DNA of 58,227 bases from Candidatus Latescibacterota bacterium (GCA_007136405.1 SLHA01000096.1:1-58227), one strand, 5' to 3'. Shown: positions 8,544-17,850, counted from the first letter of the stretch. Program-made: numbers and translations. Notes: generated by a model not told the origin, from the sequence alone.

Positions 8544-10593
8544 GGTCAAGTGTCAGGTTGCCTACCGAGGCGACTTCCACCTCCGGTGTGATCTCGTTGT
8601 AGGAGAGCACAACGAGGTTCGGAAAACCGGCCGCCGTCAACTTGCGGAACGCCAGCCGCAGTTGGGGCGAGGCCAGCACGACCGGTTGTTGTCCAGCGGC
8701 GATCATCTGGTCTACGCTTTCCGTCAGGCGCTGGAACAGACGTGCCGCCACATCCGGCGCCAGCGCCACCGTGATGCCGACCGGCGTGCTCTGCACCGCG
8801 TTTTTCACCAGATCCTCCCATTCCGGATCGATGGTCAGCACCGGGATGCTGTTTCCCGGCGCCTCCTTGAGCAGGAGGTTGCAGATCGACCGGCGCAGAC
8901 GCGACCGGACATATTCAGTCAATAACTCCACATCGGCTACGTCAGCGTATTCGGCCATGCCCTCGAGAATGCTGCGCAGATCACGAATGGGCACACGCTC
9001 GGCCAGCAGGTTCTGCAATACGCGCTGCAACCGGCTCACCGGTACGACATCCGGTACCAGTTCGTCGAGAACCCCCGGACAGATATGGCGCAACTCGTCC
9101 AGCAGGTGTTGCGTTTCCTGTCGTCCAAGCAGTTCCGGGGCATAGGTGTGGATCATTTCAGTCAGATGCGTGGCCAGCACGGCCACGGGTTCGATGACAT
9201 TGTACCCCAGCAGTTCAGCCTTTTCCCGTAACGCCGGGTTGATCCACCGGGCTGGCAGACCGAAGACCGGATCCACGGTTTCGGTGCCCTCGATGGGTTC
9301 CTCAGCGTAGCCGGGATCGATGGCCAGCAGTTGTCTCGGTTGCAGCTGGCCGCGGGCCACCGGATTGCCTTTGAGGCGGATCTCGTATACGTCCGGCTTC
9401 AGTTCCGTGCTGTCGCGCACCCGCACCGGAGGCGCCACGAATCCCATTTCCATAGCGGCCACCTTGCGGATCTGCACGATCCGGTCGATGAGATCACCGC
9501 CCTGTCGGGTATCCACCAACGGCACCAGCTGGAATCCCACCTGAACCTCGAGCAGGTCCACCTTGAGATAGTCCTCCGGACGTTCCTCGAGCTGCGCTTC
9601 CTCCTCCCGGGCGGCCATTTCCTGCATGGCCTGGAGCCTGGTCTTCCGGCGCACCAGCAGCGCCATGGCAATCAGGCACACACCGATCAGTGCGAACGGC
9701 CAGGTCGGCAGCCCTGGCGCCAGTCCCAGCGCGGCGAGCATCGTCCCGGCGATGATCGCCGCCTGAGGTTTGCCGCTCAGCTGGCGCGTCATGTCCGTGC
9801 CCATATTCTCGTCGGTGGTCGTCCGCGTGACGATGATGCCGGCGCCGGTAGAGGTGATCAGGGCCGGTATCTGTGTCACCAGACCGTCGCCCACCGTGAG
9901 CAGCGTGTAGGTCTGCGCCGCATCGCCCAGACCCATGCCGAGTTGCAGCACACCGATGGTCAGACCACCGACGATGTTGATCAGGGTGATGAGGATTCCG
10001 GCGATGGCGTCGCCCCGAACGAACTTGCTGGCCCCATCCATGGAACCGTAGAAGTCCGCCTCGCTGGTGATGGCCTGCCTTCTCCGGCGCGCTTCCGCCT
10101 CATCGATAAGTCCGGCGTTGAGATCCGCATCGATGGCCATCTGCTTGCCTGGCATGGCGTCCAGCGTAAAGCGGGCGGCGACTTCGGCCACCCGGCCGGC
10201 CCCCTTGGTGATGACCACGAACTGGATGATGACCACGATGGCGAAGATGATGAAACCCAGGACATAGTTGCCGCGCACCACCACGTCGCCGAAAGCGGCA
10301 ATCATGCGGCCGGCGTCCGCCTGACTCAGGATGAGCCGGGTGGAAGCGACATTCAGCGACAGTCTGAACAACGTCATCACCAGCAACAGGCCCGGGAACA
10401 CGGACAGCTCCAGCGGCGCGGAGATATATATGGTCAGCATCAGCACCAGAAGCGCCAGACTGATGTTGAGCGTCAGGAAGAAGTCCAGCAGGTACGTCGG
10501 CAGCGGCAGAAGCATCATGCCCAGAATAACGACCACCCCGACAGCCACGAGGATGTCGGTATGCTGGGTCATCGCAAGAAGCCATCTGCGCAC
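8485..10593 (-). CDS. flhA: Flagellar type III export gate protein FlhA
   Basis: The 702-residue export protein has the usual N-terminal membrane half with eight helices. The signature LFRLSLNVASTRLIL lies near residue 80, followed by the conserved FHIPEP-type cytoplasmic loop. The large cytoplasmic domain forms the nonameric export ring. The GTG start follows GGAGGAGG at 8-base spacing and sits just after the flhB stop; an ATG seven codons in is an alternative. After the family's usual end (VVLSYNEITPEVEV) the frame continues for about 25 residues into flhF, longer than most homologues. Confidence 0.95.
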   Translation of the reverse strand: MRRWLLAMTQHTDILVAVGVVVILGMMLLPLPTYLLDFFLTLNISLALLVLMLTIYISAPLELSVFPGLLLVMTLFRLSLNVASTRLILSQADAGRMIAAFGDVVVRGNYVLGFIIFAIVVIIQFVVITKGAGRVAEVAARFTLDAMPGKQMAIDADLNAGLIDEAEARRRRQAITSEADFYGSMDGASKFVRGDAIAGILITLINIVGGLTIGVLQLGMGLGDAAQTYTLLTVGDGLVTQIPALITSTGAGIIVTRTTTDENMGTDMTRQLSGKPQAAIIAGTMLAALGLAPGLPTWPFALIGVCLIAMALLVRRKTRLQAMQEMAAREEEAQLEERPEDYLKVDLLEVQVGFQLVPLVDTRQGGDLIDRIVQIRKVAAMEMGFVAPPVRVRDSTELKPDVYEIRLKGNPVARGQLQPRQLLAIDPGYAEEPIEGTETVDPVFGLPARWINPALREKAELLGYNVIEPVAVLATHLTEMIHTYAPELLGRQETQHLLDELRHICPGVLDELVPDVVPVSRLQRVLQNLLAERVPIRDLRSILEGMAEYADVADVELLTEYVRSRLRRSICNLLLKEAPGNSIPVLTIDPEWEDLVKNAVQSTPVGITVALAPDVAARLFQRLTESVDQMIAAGQQPVVLASPQLRLAFRKLTAAGFPNLVVLSYNEITPEVEVASVGNLTLDHENPEIRSPEHAGSSATGA

Positions 10594-10598
10594 CCGGC

Positions 10599-11693
10599 CT
10601 ACCTCCTCCCCGGCTGCCGCATCGCCCCGGCAGCATCCTGCTTCATGCGAAAGACAAAGGCCAGCACCTGAGCCACGGCCCGGTACAGTTCCTCGGGGAC
10701 TTCGTCACCGATCCGCGCCGCGGCATACAGGGCGCGGCCCAGCGCTTTGTTCTCCACTACTGGGACGGAGGCCTGCCGGGCCACTTCCTTGATCCGTTCG
10801 GCCATCAGACGTTGCCCCTTGGCGACGACACGCGGAGCTCGCATGCTCTCCGGCGCGTACTTCAAGGCCACCGCCACATGGGTGGGGTTGGTCACGACCA
10901 CATCCGCGGTTTCCACGTCCGCCATCATCCGGCGCTGGGACATCTCGCGCTGCAGCGAGCGGACGCGCGCACGCACCATGGGATCGCCCTCCTGCTGCTT
11001 CAGCTCCTCCCGCACCTCCTGGTGCGTCATGCGCAGGTTTTTCTCGTAGTCGTAGCGCTGGAACGCGTAGTCCAACACCGCCATCACCAGCAGCAACATG
11101 GCCACCCTGAACCCGAGTCTGAGAATCAGTCCACCGCACAGCGACATGATCTGACCGACGCTCATGTCCATGAAACCGATCATGAGGTCGAGCTCGCCGC
11201 TGATGGTGATGTAGGCGATGAAGGCTACCGCGCCGACTTTGAACAGTCCTTTGGCCAGCTCCACCAGTCCCTTGCTGGAGATGATCCGGCGCATGCCGTT
11301 CAGCGGGCTCAGGCGCTCCGGCTTCGGCACCAGGGCCTCAACGCTGCAGAGTATGCCGACCTGGGCATAGTTGACCAGCAACGCGACGACCACCAGCAAC
11401 ACCACGACCGGACCGACGATGCGGGCATACTGAGCCGCCCATGTCAGGGCGTACCGGTGCATGTTGAGCCCATCCAGCTGAATGGCGTATCCATGGGTCA
11501 GCATGTCGATCGTGAACAGACTGAGCCGGTTGTACATGTATGGTCCCAGAGCGGCCAGAATCAGCAGTCCGGCCAGCAGGATGGCCACCGAACTCAGTTC
11601 GTTGCTCCGCGCCACCTGCCCCTTGCGCCGCGCATCTTCGCGTCGTTTCGGCGTTGCCTGTTCGGTTTTCTCCTGGAAGGACTCCTCAGCCAT
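10599..11693 (-). CDS. flhB: Flagellar export switch protein FlhB
   Basis: This 364-residue protein has four membrane helices after a charged N terminus (EKTEQATPKRREDARRKGQ). The cytoplasmic autocleavage site NPTH is at residues 269-272, the canonical place. FlhB switches export specificity from rod/hook to filament subunits by interacting with FliK, which is also encoded in this block. The gene lies between fliR and flhA with gaps of 12 and 5 bases, so the three are almost certainly cotranscribed. Nothing is missing from the family core. Confidence 0.96.
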   Translation of the reverse strand: MAEESFQEKTEQATPKRREDARRKGQVARSNELSSVAILLAGLLILAALGPYMYNRLSLFTIDMLTHGYAIQLDGLNMHRYALTWAAQYARIVGPVVVLLVVVALLVNYAQVGILCSVEALVPKPERLSPLNGMRRIISSKGLVELAKGLFKVGAVAFIAYITISGELDLMIGFMDMSVGQIMSLCGGLILRLGFRVAMLLLVMAVLDYAFQRYDYEKNLRMTHQEVREELKQQEGDPMVRARVRSLQREMSQRRMMADVETADVVVTNPTHVAVALKYAPESMRAPRVVAKGQRLMAERIKEVARQASVPVVENKALGRALYAAARIGDEVPEELYRAVAQVLAFVFRMKQDAAGAMRQPGRR

Positions 11694-11705
11694 GAACTTT
11701 CCAGC

Positions 11706-12476
11706 TCACACGAAAAGGCCCACGAGAGCCATTAGATCGCGCTCCAGCATGGCCAGAGCCCTGGTCAGCAGAACCTGGAACAGCGGCAGCGAGGCCACGA
11801 GAACGGTCAGGCCGATGGCCATCTGAACCGGAAATCCGACGATGAACACGTTCATCTGGGGAACCGTACGCGCCAGAATGCCCAGCGCCACCGAAACCAG
11901 AAAGAGGCAGATCAACATGGGCGCACTGATCTTGACGGCGATGACGAACACCTGGGCCGAGAGCATGATGATCCTTTCCATCACCGGCGCCGTCAGGACC
12001 ACTCCGCCCAGTGGTACCGCTTCGAAACTGGCCATCATCCCCCGCAATACCATGTGATGACCGTCCAGGGAGAGAACCAGCAGAATGGCCAGAATGTTGA
12101 GAAACCGGGCAATGATCGAAATCTGGCTGTGCGATTGCGGATCGAACACGTTGACGATACCGAACCCCATCTGCATACCCGCCATCTGGCCGGCGAACTG
12201 AATGCCGACGAACAGCAGCAGGATGACATACCCGAGGATCAGACCCATGATCACCTCGCGCACCATGACGAGGATGTACGGTATGAGCGCCGTGGGTACC
12301 TGCAGCTGCTGTCCGGCCAGCAGCGGATACACCACCAGCGAAACGGCGAACGCCAGTCCGATCTTGGCGCGCGCCAGATAGAAGCGGTGGCCGAAGATCG
12401 GCGCTACCACCAGCATCACGCTCACCCGCAGGAGGATCAACAGAAACACATGGAACGAATCCAGCCAGTGCTGCAT
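11706..12476 (-). CDS. fliR: Flagellar export gate protein FliR
   Basis: The 256-residue integral membrane protein has about six hydrophobic helices. Family landmarks include PIFGHRFYLARAKIGLAF near the start and VPQMNVFIVGFPVQMAIGL near the end. With FliP and FliQ it builds the helical export gate in the basal body membrane. It lies in the conserved order fliP-fliQ-fliR-flhB with 13-base spacing to fliQ. The length is normal. Confidence 0.95.
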   Translation of the reverse strand: MQHWLDSFHVFLLILLRVSVMLVVAPIFGHRFYLARAKIGLAFAVSLVVYPLLAGQQLQVPTALIPYILVMVREVIMGLILGYVILLLFVGIQFAGQMAGMQMGFGIVNVFDPQSHSQISIIARFLNILAILLVLSLDGHHMVLRGMMASFEAVPLGGVVLTAPVMERIIMLSAQVFVIAVKISAPMLICLFLVSVALGILARTVPQMNVFIVGFPVQMAIGLTVLVASLPLFQVLLTRALAMLERDLMALVGLFV

Positions 12477-12489
12477 GAGTTTGGCGCCC

Positions 12490-12759
12490 TCAGCCGACGA
12501 TCGCGGGTATACTGCTGAACAGAGCCACCGTGAAGTCCATCATGCGCCGGAGCATCCACGGCATCATGAAAGCGAGCACAGCGGCTACCGCCAGTATCTT
12601 GGGGATGAAAGTCAGGGTCATCTCGTGGATCTGGGTGACCGCCTGAAAAATGGCCACCGAAAGGCCCACCACCAGCGCGACCAGGAACACCGGCCCGGCG
12701 ATGAAGAGTACCAGAGTTACCGTCTCCTGGCCCAGTCGCACGACGTATTCAGGGGACAT
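12490..12759 (-). CDS. fliQ: Flagellar export gate protein FliQ
   Basis: The 89-residue protein has two membrane helices (about 17-40 and 50-75). The family pattern is visible in GPVFLVALVVGLSVAIFQAVTQIHEMTLTFIPKI. Several FliQ copies pack around the FliP-FliR core of the export gate. The ATG follows GGAGG closely. The gene is the normal size for FliQ and lies between fliP and fliR. Confidence 0.95.
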   Translation of the reverse strand: MSPEYVVRLGQETVTLVLFIAGPVFLVALVVGLSVAIFQAVTQIHEMTLTFIPKILAVAAVLAFMMPWMLRRMMDFTVALFSSIPAIVG

Positions 12760-12801
12760 GCGCCTCCGTTCAGGATGCGTTGCCCGGCATCCGGCCGGGA
12801 C

Positions 12802-13566
12802 TCAGTTGAAGCTGCCGACGAGGGACTGCACGGTCAGATTCCAGCCGTCCACCAGAACGAACAGAAGGATCTTGAAGGGGAGGGACACCATGATGGGCGG
12901 CAACATCATCATGCCCATGGACAACAGAATGCTCGCCACGACCAGGTCGATCACCAGAAACGGGATGAACAGAATGAAACCGATCTGGAAAGCCGTACGC
13001 AGCTCGCTGATGATGAAGCTCGGTATGAGCACGCTGTTGGGGACTTCGCTGTGGTTGCGTGGCCGGGCCATGCGGGCCATCCGCACGAACAGTGCCATGT
13101 CCTTCTGGCGCGTCTGCCGGAGCATGAATTCGCGCATGGGCGCCATGCCGCGATCGATCGCTTCGCGAAACGGTATTTCATCCTCGATCAGCGGCTGCAG
13201 GGCCTCGTCGTTGACGCGCTCCAGCACCGGCGCCATGACGAACAAGGTCAGGAACAGCGCCAGTCCGATGATCAGCTGGTTGGGGGGCATCTGCTGCGTT
13301 CCGATAGCCTGGCGCAGAAAGGACAGGACCACCACGATCCTGGTGAACGAGGTCATCATAATCAGAATGGACGGCGCCAGAGACAGAATGGTCAGCAGCA
13401 GGATGAGCTGCAGCGACACGGCCGCATCACCCCCATCGGCGCCCGCGTCCACCTGCAGACGTATCGCGGGCACGGTCTGCGCCATCACCGGGACTGTGGC
13501 GGTCAGCACCAGGGTCATGACGGCCAACGCGCCAACCACGATACGCCCGCCTGGCGATGCCGTCAT
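12802..13566 (-). CDS. fliP: Flagellar export gate protein FliP
   Basis: The 254-residue protein begins with a cleavable-signal-like segment (about residues 8-31, ending VMAQ) and then has four membrane helices. Family signatures are [28 protein letters not shown] and [29 protein letters not shown]. The start is the ATG at 13566, which overlaps the fliO stop as ATGA. A longer frame to 13689 runs through fliO and has no family support. FliP forms the pentameric core of the gate. Confidence 0.95.
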   Translation of the reverse strand: MTASPGGRIVVGALAVMTLVLTATVPVMAQTVPAIRLQVDAGADGGDAAVSLQLILLLTILSLAPSILIMMTSFTRIVVVLSFLRQAIGTQQMPPNQLIIGLALFLTLFVMAPVLERVNDEALQPLIEDEIPFREAIDRGMAPMREFMLRQTRQKDMALFVRMARMARPRNHSEVPNSVLIPSFIISELRTAFQIGFILFIPFLVIDLVVASILLSMGMMMLPPIMVSLPFKILLFVLVDGWNLTVQSLVGSFN

Positions 13567-14273
13567 GGGTGTGCCTCGCCGCGCTTCGGTACACCCGCAC
13601 CCCGTGAATCCAGCAGCCGGCGCAGTTGCACCCCGAAACGGCTGTCGGCCGGAACATCCGCCGGCAGATCCAGTTCGCCGGGTCCCCACTCTGACAGAGC
13701 GGTGATCTGCTGATCGGTCACCCCGATGGCCAGAGCCCGGTCACCGACTTGGATCAGACAGACCTGGTTCCTGGGGCTCAGGTAGATACGCTCTCTGACG
13801 CGCAGTACCGTGCCGGTGAATCCGTATTGCTGACCGATGCCGGTTCGACGCAACAAGGCCACGCCCCCCCAGACCAGGAGAACCACCAGCCCCAACCCCA
13901 GGCCGAGTTTGGCCATGATCAGGAAGTACGATGCATCCCATGCCGCTCCATCGCCCGCGGTCGTGGTATCCATCAGCCGTGTATCGACCGGTCTGCCGGA
14001 AGCGCCCGCCGCCCGCTGGTCTTCGGTGTGGCTTGCGACCACATCGACACCGCTCTCCCCGGCCAGCGCATCCGGCCAGGCCGTCGCGTCACGCCCCACC
14101 ACTTCCACCGGCGATACGCTGCGCGCCCCATCGGGTTGCTGCGCCTCTGCGTCCGCCGACTTCGCGCCCAGCCGTCCAGCAGCTGCAGCGTGTGCGGTGC
14201 CGTCCTGCCCCAGCAAGCTGACCAGGACCAGGATCGGGCCGATCCATCTGAGCTGGTATATCGTGCTTACCAT
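13563..14273 (-). CDS. fliO: Flagellar protein FliO with an extended periplasmic region
   Basis: The 236-residue protein starts with a signal peptide (about 1-29, ending GTAHA). A low-complexity, probably periplasmic segment of about 85 residues follows. Then come one membrane helix (about 117-140, [19 protein letters not shown]) and the small FliO cytoplasmic domain ([36 protein letters not shown]). FliO assists FliP assembly into the export gate. It is longer than enterobacterial FliO because of the periplasmic region. It is the first gene behind the sigma-54 type promoter at 14321-14336. An ORF extending further upstream would cross that promoter, so the ATG at 14273 is used. Confidence 0.88.
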   Translation of the reverse strand: MVSTIYQLRWIGPILVLVSLLGQDGTAHAAAAGRLGAKSADAEAQQPDGARSVSPVEVVGRDATAWPDALAGESGVDVVASHTEDQRAAGASGRPVDTRLMDTTTAGDGAAWDASYFLIMAKLGLGLGLVVLLVWGGVALLRRTGIGQQYGFTGTVLRVRERIYLSPRNQVCLIQVGDRALAIGVTDQQITALSEWGPGELDLPADVPADSRFGVQLRRLLDSRGAGVPKRGEAHP

Positions 14274-14320
14274 CCGAGCCCCTGTTCGGATTGCGCTCCA
14301 AAACACCCGCCCTCCGCGCA

Positions 14321-14336
14321 AGCAACTAGCATGCCA
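14321..14336 (-). promoter_or_regulatory. Sigma-54 (RpoN) type promoter ahead of fliO
   Basis: On the minus strand the sequence TGGCATGCTAGTTGCT keeps the invariant GG and GC dinucleotides exactly 10 bases apart and matches the TGGCA(N)..TTGC(A/T) consensus. Transcription would start near 14309, giving a leader of about 36 bases before the fliO ATG. Its near-twin lies ahead of flgB at the same distance from the start codon. It would drive the fliO-to-DUF2802 run. The required enhancer-binding activator is not in the window. Confidence 0.72.
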
Positions 14337-14342
14337 CACACA

Positions 14343-14370
14343 AGGGAGCGGCCCGCGTGGACCGCTCCCT
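14343..14370 (-). terminator. Hairpin between fliN and the fliO promoter, possible terminator
   Basis: A perfect 9-bp stem (AGGGAGCGG paired with CCGCTCCCT) encloses a 10-base loop. On the minus strand it is followed by TTGTGTGTGG, a weak substitute for a U tract, and then at once by the sigma-54 type promoter. It could end the flgB-fliN transcript, or bind an activator upstream of the promoter. The poor U tract keeps confidence moderate. Confidence 0.45.
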
Positions 14371-14620
14371 GGAGTACATCCCTCGACGATGATATACGGC
14401 CGGACATGGGTCCGGCACCCCGACACCGGAATCTACGACACGATTCGGCGGCGGCGGACAGGATCCGCGGCGGGCTCACCCCCGGGAAATATGTTCTTTA
14501 CTTGGAAAGCCATTCCTGCCCGGTATGTCCACCCCTCCCGGACCCAGCCGCGCAACCGCCTCCGGAGTATTCCCGGCGGCCGGCCGGCCGGTGAGTCGCC
14601 GGCCCATCGGTTCAGGGGCC

Positions 14621-15205
14621 TCACCTTCCGGCTCCATTCAACAACTCGGTAATACGCACCCCGAAACTCTCGGATACGGTGACGACTTCGCCGCGCGCAA
14701 AAGGCTGACCATTGACCAGAATGTCCACGGAATCGCCCACCGTCTTGTCCAGCTCGACGAGGGATTGTTCACCCAGATCCATGACACCCTCCAACGTCAT
14801 CTGCGTCCGTCCCAGTTCGATGCTCACCACCATGCTCACATCCATCAGACGCTGAACATTGGGTGGCAACCCGCCGGACTCCTGGTCTTCGGCAGGTCCG
14901 GTGCTGGCCAACCCGGCCCCGGCTTCCGCTCCGCTCCCTCCGCCCTCTTCCTCCATGGCCCTGAGCATCTCCATCTCCATCATACGATCCACGTCCTCCT
15001 GCGAGGACTGATCGCTCGCCTCCTCCCCCTCTTCCTCCATCATTCTGAGCATTTCCTCGGCCAGTGGATCCAGCTCACCCTCCGCGCCGGCTGCGTCGTC
15101 GGTTTCCGGGTCCTCCGCAGCCGGCGCACCCTCCTCTGCGCCGATCGCGTCTTCGAGCGCTTCCGGCTCCTCGTTGACTTCCTGTGCTTCGTTTTCCTCG
15201 GCCAT
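14621..15205 (-). CDS. fliN: Flagellar motor switch protein FliN with acidic N-terminal extension
   Basis: The protein has 194 residues. The C-terminal 80 are a standard FliN/SpoA domain (VSMVVSIELGRTQMTLEGVMDLGEQSLVELDK, then NGQPFARGEVVTVSESFGVRITELL). The first 100 or so residues are strongly acidic (Glu/Asp/Ala/Met-rich, with repeated EEG and MEEE patterns) and have no enzymatic motif. FliN forms the base of the C ring. The ATG at 15205 has AGAGG 6 bases upstream; an ATG two codons earlier is less well placed. fliM lies upstream, fliO downstream. Confidence 0.92.
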   Translation of the reverse strand: MAEENEAQEVNEEPEALEDAIGAEEGAPAAEDPETDDAAGAEGELDPLAEEMLRMMEEEGEEASDQSSQEDVDRMMEMEMLRAMEEEGGGSGAEAGAGLASTGPAEDQESGGLPPNVQRLMDVSMVVSIELGRTQMTLEGVMDLGEQSLVELDKTVGDSVDILVNGQPFARGEVVTVSESFGVRITELLNGAGR

Positions 15206-15335
15206 GATCATCCTCTATAATACCGGGCCGGAGCCTGGTTCCGCGGCCGCTGCCGGCCCCTTCCAGCACCAGTGACACGTCCGGGCGCCGCCCTGTGCGG
15301 CCGCGGGACAGGCCGCCGGCAGATATGGGAAGTGG

Positions 15336-16382
15336 TCAGTCCAGCACGGCCCGGCTGCGGTTTTTCACCAGATATTCATCGTCTCTGGGGATCTCATTGG
15401 TAATCAACACGGCGTTCCGTCGCCCCCGTCGTCCGGCTATGGCCTCGAACTTGGGCTCCTCGTTGACATACACCACAGCCTTCTGGTCTATGTCCGTATC
15501 CAGTTTGATCACGTCGCCCACACGCAGCTGCTGCAGCTCGCCAAAGGTCGCCCGGCCGCGTGCCAGCTCCGCCTTGATCGGAACATAAGTCTTCTCGAGA
15601 CGACTGAAATTCCGGCCACGCAGCTCCTGCTGGTTCATCCGGTTGGTCCGCACGTACGACTGTTGTCCCAACCTGGGCAGAATGGACTCCAGGGTGAAGA
15701 ACGGATAGCAGAGGCTAACCAGTCCGGAGGCGTTCGTGCTGTTGACCTCGAAAGCCAGCAGGATGACGATTTCGCTGGCGGCGGTGATCTGCATGAATTC
15801 CGGGTTGGTCTCCAGTTCGATGTCGGAGATTTCAACCCGCAACATGGGTTCCCAGGTAGCTTCCAGGTCCTCGATGACGCGCTTGACGATACGGTTGATG
15901 ACGCCGATCTCGATGGGTGTCAACTGCCGGGCCTCGACACCCTGGGACGAGCCCTTGCCGCCGAAAATCCTGTCCACGAAAGCAAAGACCACCGGCATGG
16001 CAAAGTCGATGATTGCCTGACCGTTGGTCGGCCCCAGCGTGAACTGGTACGAGCAGGACGGGTTGGACAGAGACATGATGAACTCTGCATACGTGGTCTG
16101 ATCGACGAACGCCGTATCCACATCCACGACAGCGCGCATGGCGCCGGAGAACGTGGAACTGAGCAATCTGGCAAAGTTGTCATGCAGGTTTTCCAGCGTA
16201 CGCAGCTGATCCTTGTTGACCCGGGCGGGGTGTTTGAAGTCATAACTGGTGACGATGCGCTGCAGTCCCGCTTCTTCCAGCCCGCCCAGTTCGCTGTCCG
16301 TCCCTGCTCCTGCCGCATCGGCGTCGTTTTCGGTAGCGGACAGCAGGGCATCGATCTCTTCCTGGGACAGTATGTCAGCCAT
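15336..16382 (-). CDS. fliM: Flagellar motor switch protein FliM
   Basis: The 348-residue protein starts with the CheY-phosphate-binding motif LSQEEIDALLSA. The CheC-like middle domain (RIVTSYDFKHPARVNKDQLRTL ..., with FIMSLSNPSCSYQF) follows, and a C-terminal SpoA domain that contacts FliN ends the protein. It is the central C-ring subunit and normally binds FliG, which is missing from this block. The ATG has an AAGGAG ribosome-binding site. Presence of the CheY-binding peptide implies chemotactic control by proteins encoded elsewhere. Confidence 0.96.
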   Translation of the reverse strand: MADILSQEEIDALLSATENDADAAGAGTDSELGGLEEAGLQRIVTSYDFKHPARVNKDQLRTLENLHDNFARLLSSTFSGAMRAVVDVDTAFVDQTTYAEFIMSLSNPSCSYQFTLGPTNGQAIIDFAMPVVFAFVDRIFGGKGSSQGVEARQLTPIEIGVINRIVKRVIEDLEATWEPMLRVEISDIELETNPEFMQITAASEIVILLAFEVNSTNASGLVSLCYPFFTLESILPRLGQQSYVRTNRMNQQELRGRNFSRLEKTYVPIKAELARGRATFGELQQLRVGDVIKLDTDIDQKAVVYVNEEPKFEAIAGRRGRRNAVLITNEIPRDDEYLVKNRSRAVLD

Positions 16383-16423
16383 CTTGCTCCTTGCGCGTTA
16401 GGTAGCTTCTGCCCGTCAGGTAG

Positions 16424-17038
16424 CTACTGGATGATGATATCCGAGAATATGACATCCTGGACGCGGATCTCCAGGTTGTTGCTGTCGTCCGGTATGGGGA
16501 AAAGCCGCTCCAGGACCGTCTGGTTCACCTCGTGCCTGATCTTCTCCTGGACGTTTTCCAGATTACGTCCGTCCAGCTGCTCCACCGTCTGCAGACGCAC
16601 TATCCGCACGATTCTCGATTTGATCAGGGAATCGTAGGCGCGGATTCTCTCCAGCGCCGCAGTGTTGCGGGCCAGTCCACTGGTAACGTCCCTGGGACTG
16701 TCCCGATGTTCCCGCGCCACCAGTCCCAGCTTGATGGAAAACATGACGAAACGTTCGGCATTGGTGCCGGCAGGGTTGGCGGTGATGTTCTTGAGTTCGT
16801 CCGAAGCGTAGATGAAGGGCAACGCATCAGGCTCCTCCTCGAGGCCTGCTTTCTTTGTCAGCTCCTCGGCGGGCAGCAGCTGGCGTTCCTGCTGAGCCGT
16901 CACGTTGTCCTTGAACACGAACCAGATGATCGCAAAAGCCACCACGCTCTGAGCCAGCAGCACCATGGCGGCCAGTGGCCCCCATTTCCGCAGGATGCTG
17001 CCGCCATCACCCTTCCGTGCAGCGCCTTCGCCGCCCAT
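16424..17038 (-). CDS. fliL: Flagellar basal body-associated protein FliL
   Basis: The 204-residue protein has a short cytoplasmic N terminus, one membrane helix (about 20-43) and a periplasmic FliL domain. That domain ends with the family pattern of a helix plus the strand NNLEIRVQDVIFSDIIIQ. FliL surrounds the stator and supports torque. AAAGGAG precedes the ATG. The gene lies between motB and fliM, the same stator-switch neighbourhood found in many non-enteric bacteria. The 41-base gap to fliM carries two copies of AGGTAGCT. Confidence 0.92.
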   Translation of the reverse strand: MGGEGAARKGDGGSILRKWGPLAAMVLLAQSVVAFAIIWFVFKDNVTAQQERQLLPAEELTKKAGLEEEPDALPFIYASDELKNITANPAGTNAERFVMFSIKLGLVAREHRDSPRDVTSGLARNTAALERIRAYDSLIKSRIVRIVRLQTVEQLDGRNLENVQEKIRHEVNQTVLERLFPIPDDSNNLEIRVQDVIFSDIIIQ

Positions 17039-17094
17039 GACCGCTCTCCTTTGTACCCTTGCAACGCTAGCTGCGCCCTGTGACCGCCCGCCGG

Positions 17095-17850
17095 CTATTC
17101 CACTCCGATCCCGGCATCCCGCAGCAGCCGCCGGACAGGAGCACTCTCCCCCCCGACCCGGATCTCCACCCTGCGGTTGCGCGCCCGGTTTTGTAACGTA
17201 TCGTTGTCAGCCAGCGGCCGGAATTCGCCGTATCCGACCGCCGACAGACGCGCGGGATCCATCCCACCCTCATCCACCAGAACTTCCAGCACGTTCAGCG
17301 CGCGCGCACTGGACAGCCAGTAGTTGTTGCGAAAACGTGGCGTACTGATAGGCACGTCGTCGGTGTGCCCTTCAACCACCACTTCCGCGTCCGGCACCCG
17401 GTTCAGGATTCCGGCAATCCGATTGAGCACCGGCAGAAAGGGCTCTTTGACCGTATCCTGGCCGCTGTGGAACAACGCCCGGTCACTGATGCGGATGGTG
17501 ATTCCTTCCTCCGATTCCAGGACCTCGACCTCGCGCGGTCGGGCCGGGTCGTCCACCTGCCGGTCTGATTCAACCCCGCCGTCGCGCCGCGCCGGCCTTG
17601 CTTCCGTCATTTCTCCCCGTAAAACGGCTACGTTGAGCTCTATGGGCGAAGTCAACACGGGCTCGCCATGCAATACGCCCAGCGCGCCCTGCAGCGACCC
17701 CATGGCCCGCTTGAAGTCGTCCTCGTGGGTGGAAGAAAACGACAACAACAGTACGAAGAAGGTCAACAACAAAGACATCAGATCGCTGAACGTGGTCATC
17801 CACGCAGGCACCGACTTGCAGTCCGGACATTTCCGCTCTTGTCTGGCCAT
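17095..17850 (-). CDS. motB: Flagellar stator protein MotB
   Basis: The 251-residue protein has an N-terminal KCPDCK motif and one membrane helix. The proton-carrying aspartate is Asp23 in FSDLMSLLLTFFVLLLSF. The C-terminal OmpA-like peptidoglycan-binding domain has VVEGHTDDVPIS, SSARALNVLEVL and QNRARNRRVEI. It anchors the MotA/MotB ion channel to the cell wall. It follows motA by 13 bases. The residues do not settle whether protons or sodium ions are used. Confidence 0.95.
   Translation of the reverse strand: MARQERKCPDCKSVPAWMTTFSDLMSLLLTFFVLLLSFSSTHEDDFKRAMGSLQGALGVLHGEPVLTSPIELNVAVLRGEMTEARPARRDGGVESDRQVDDPARPREVEVLESEEGITIRISDRALFHSGQDTVKEPFLPVLNRIAGILNRVPDAEVVVEGHTDDVPISTPRFRNNYWLSSARALNVLEVLVDEGGMDPARLSAVGYGEFRPLADNDTLQNRARNRRVEIRVGGESAPVRRLLRDAGIGVE

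Larger units (their letters stand above)
14274..14620. other. Intergenic region between fliN and fliO
   Basis: This is the largest gene-free gap within the flagellar block. It holds the fliO sigma-54 type promoter and the hairpin listed separately. The part next to fliN (14371-14620) is GC-rich and repetitive, with runs of CCGG/GGCC near 14578-14592. No protein with a plausible start and codon pattern is encoded in it. Confidence 0.6.
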
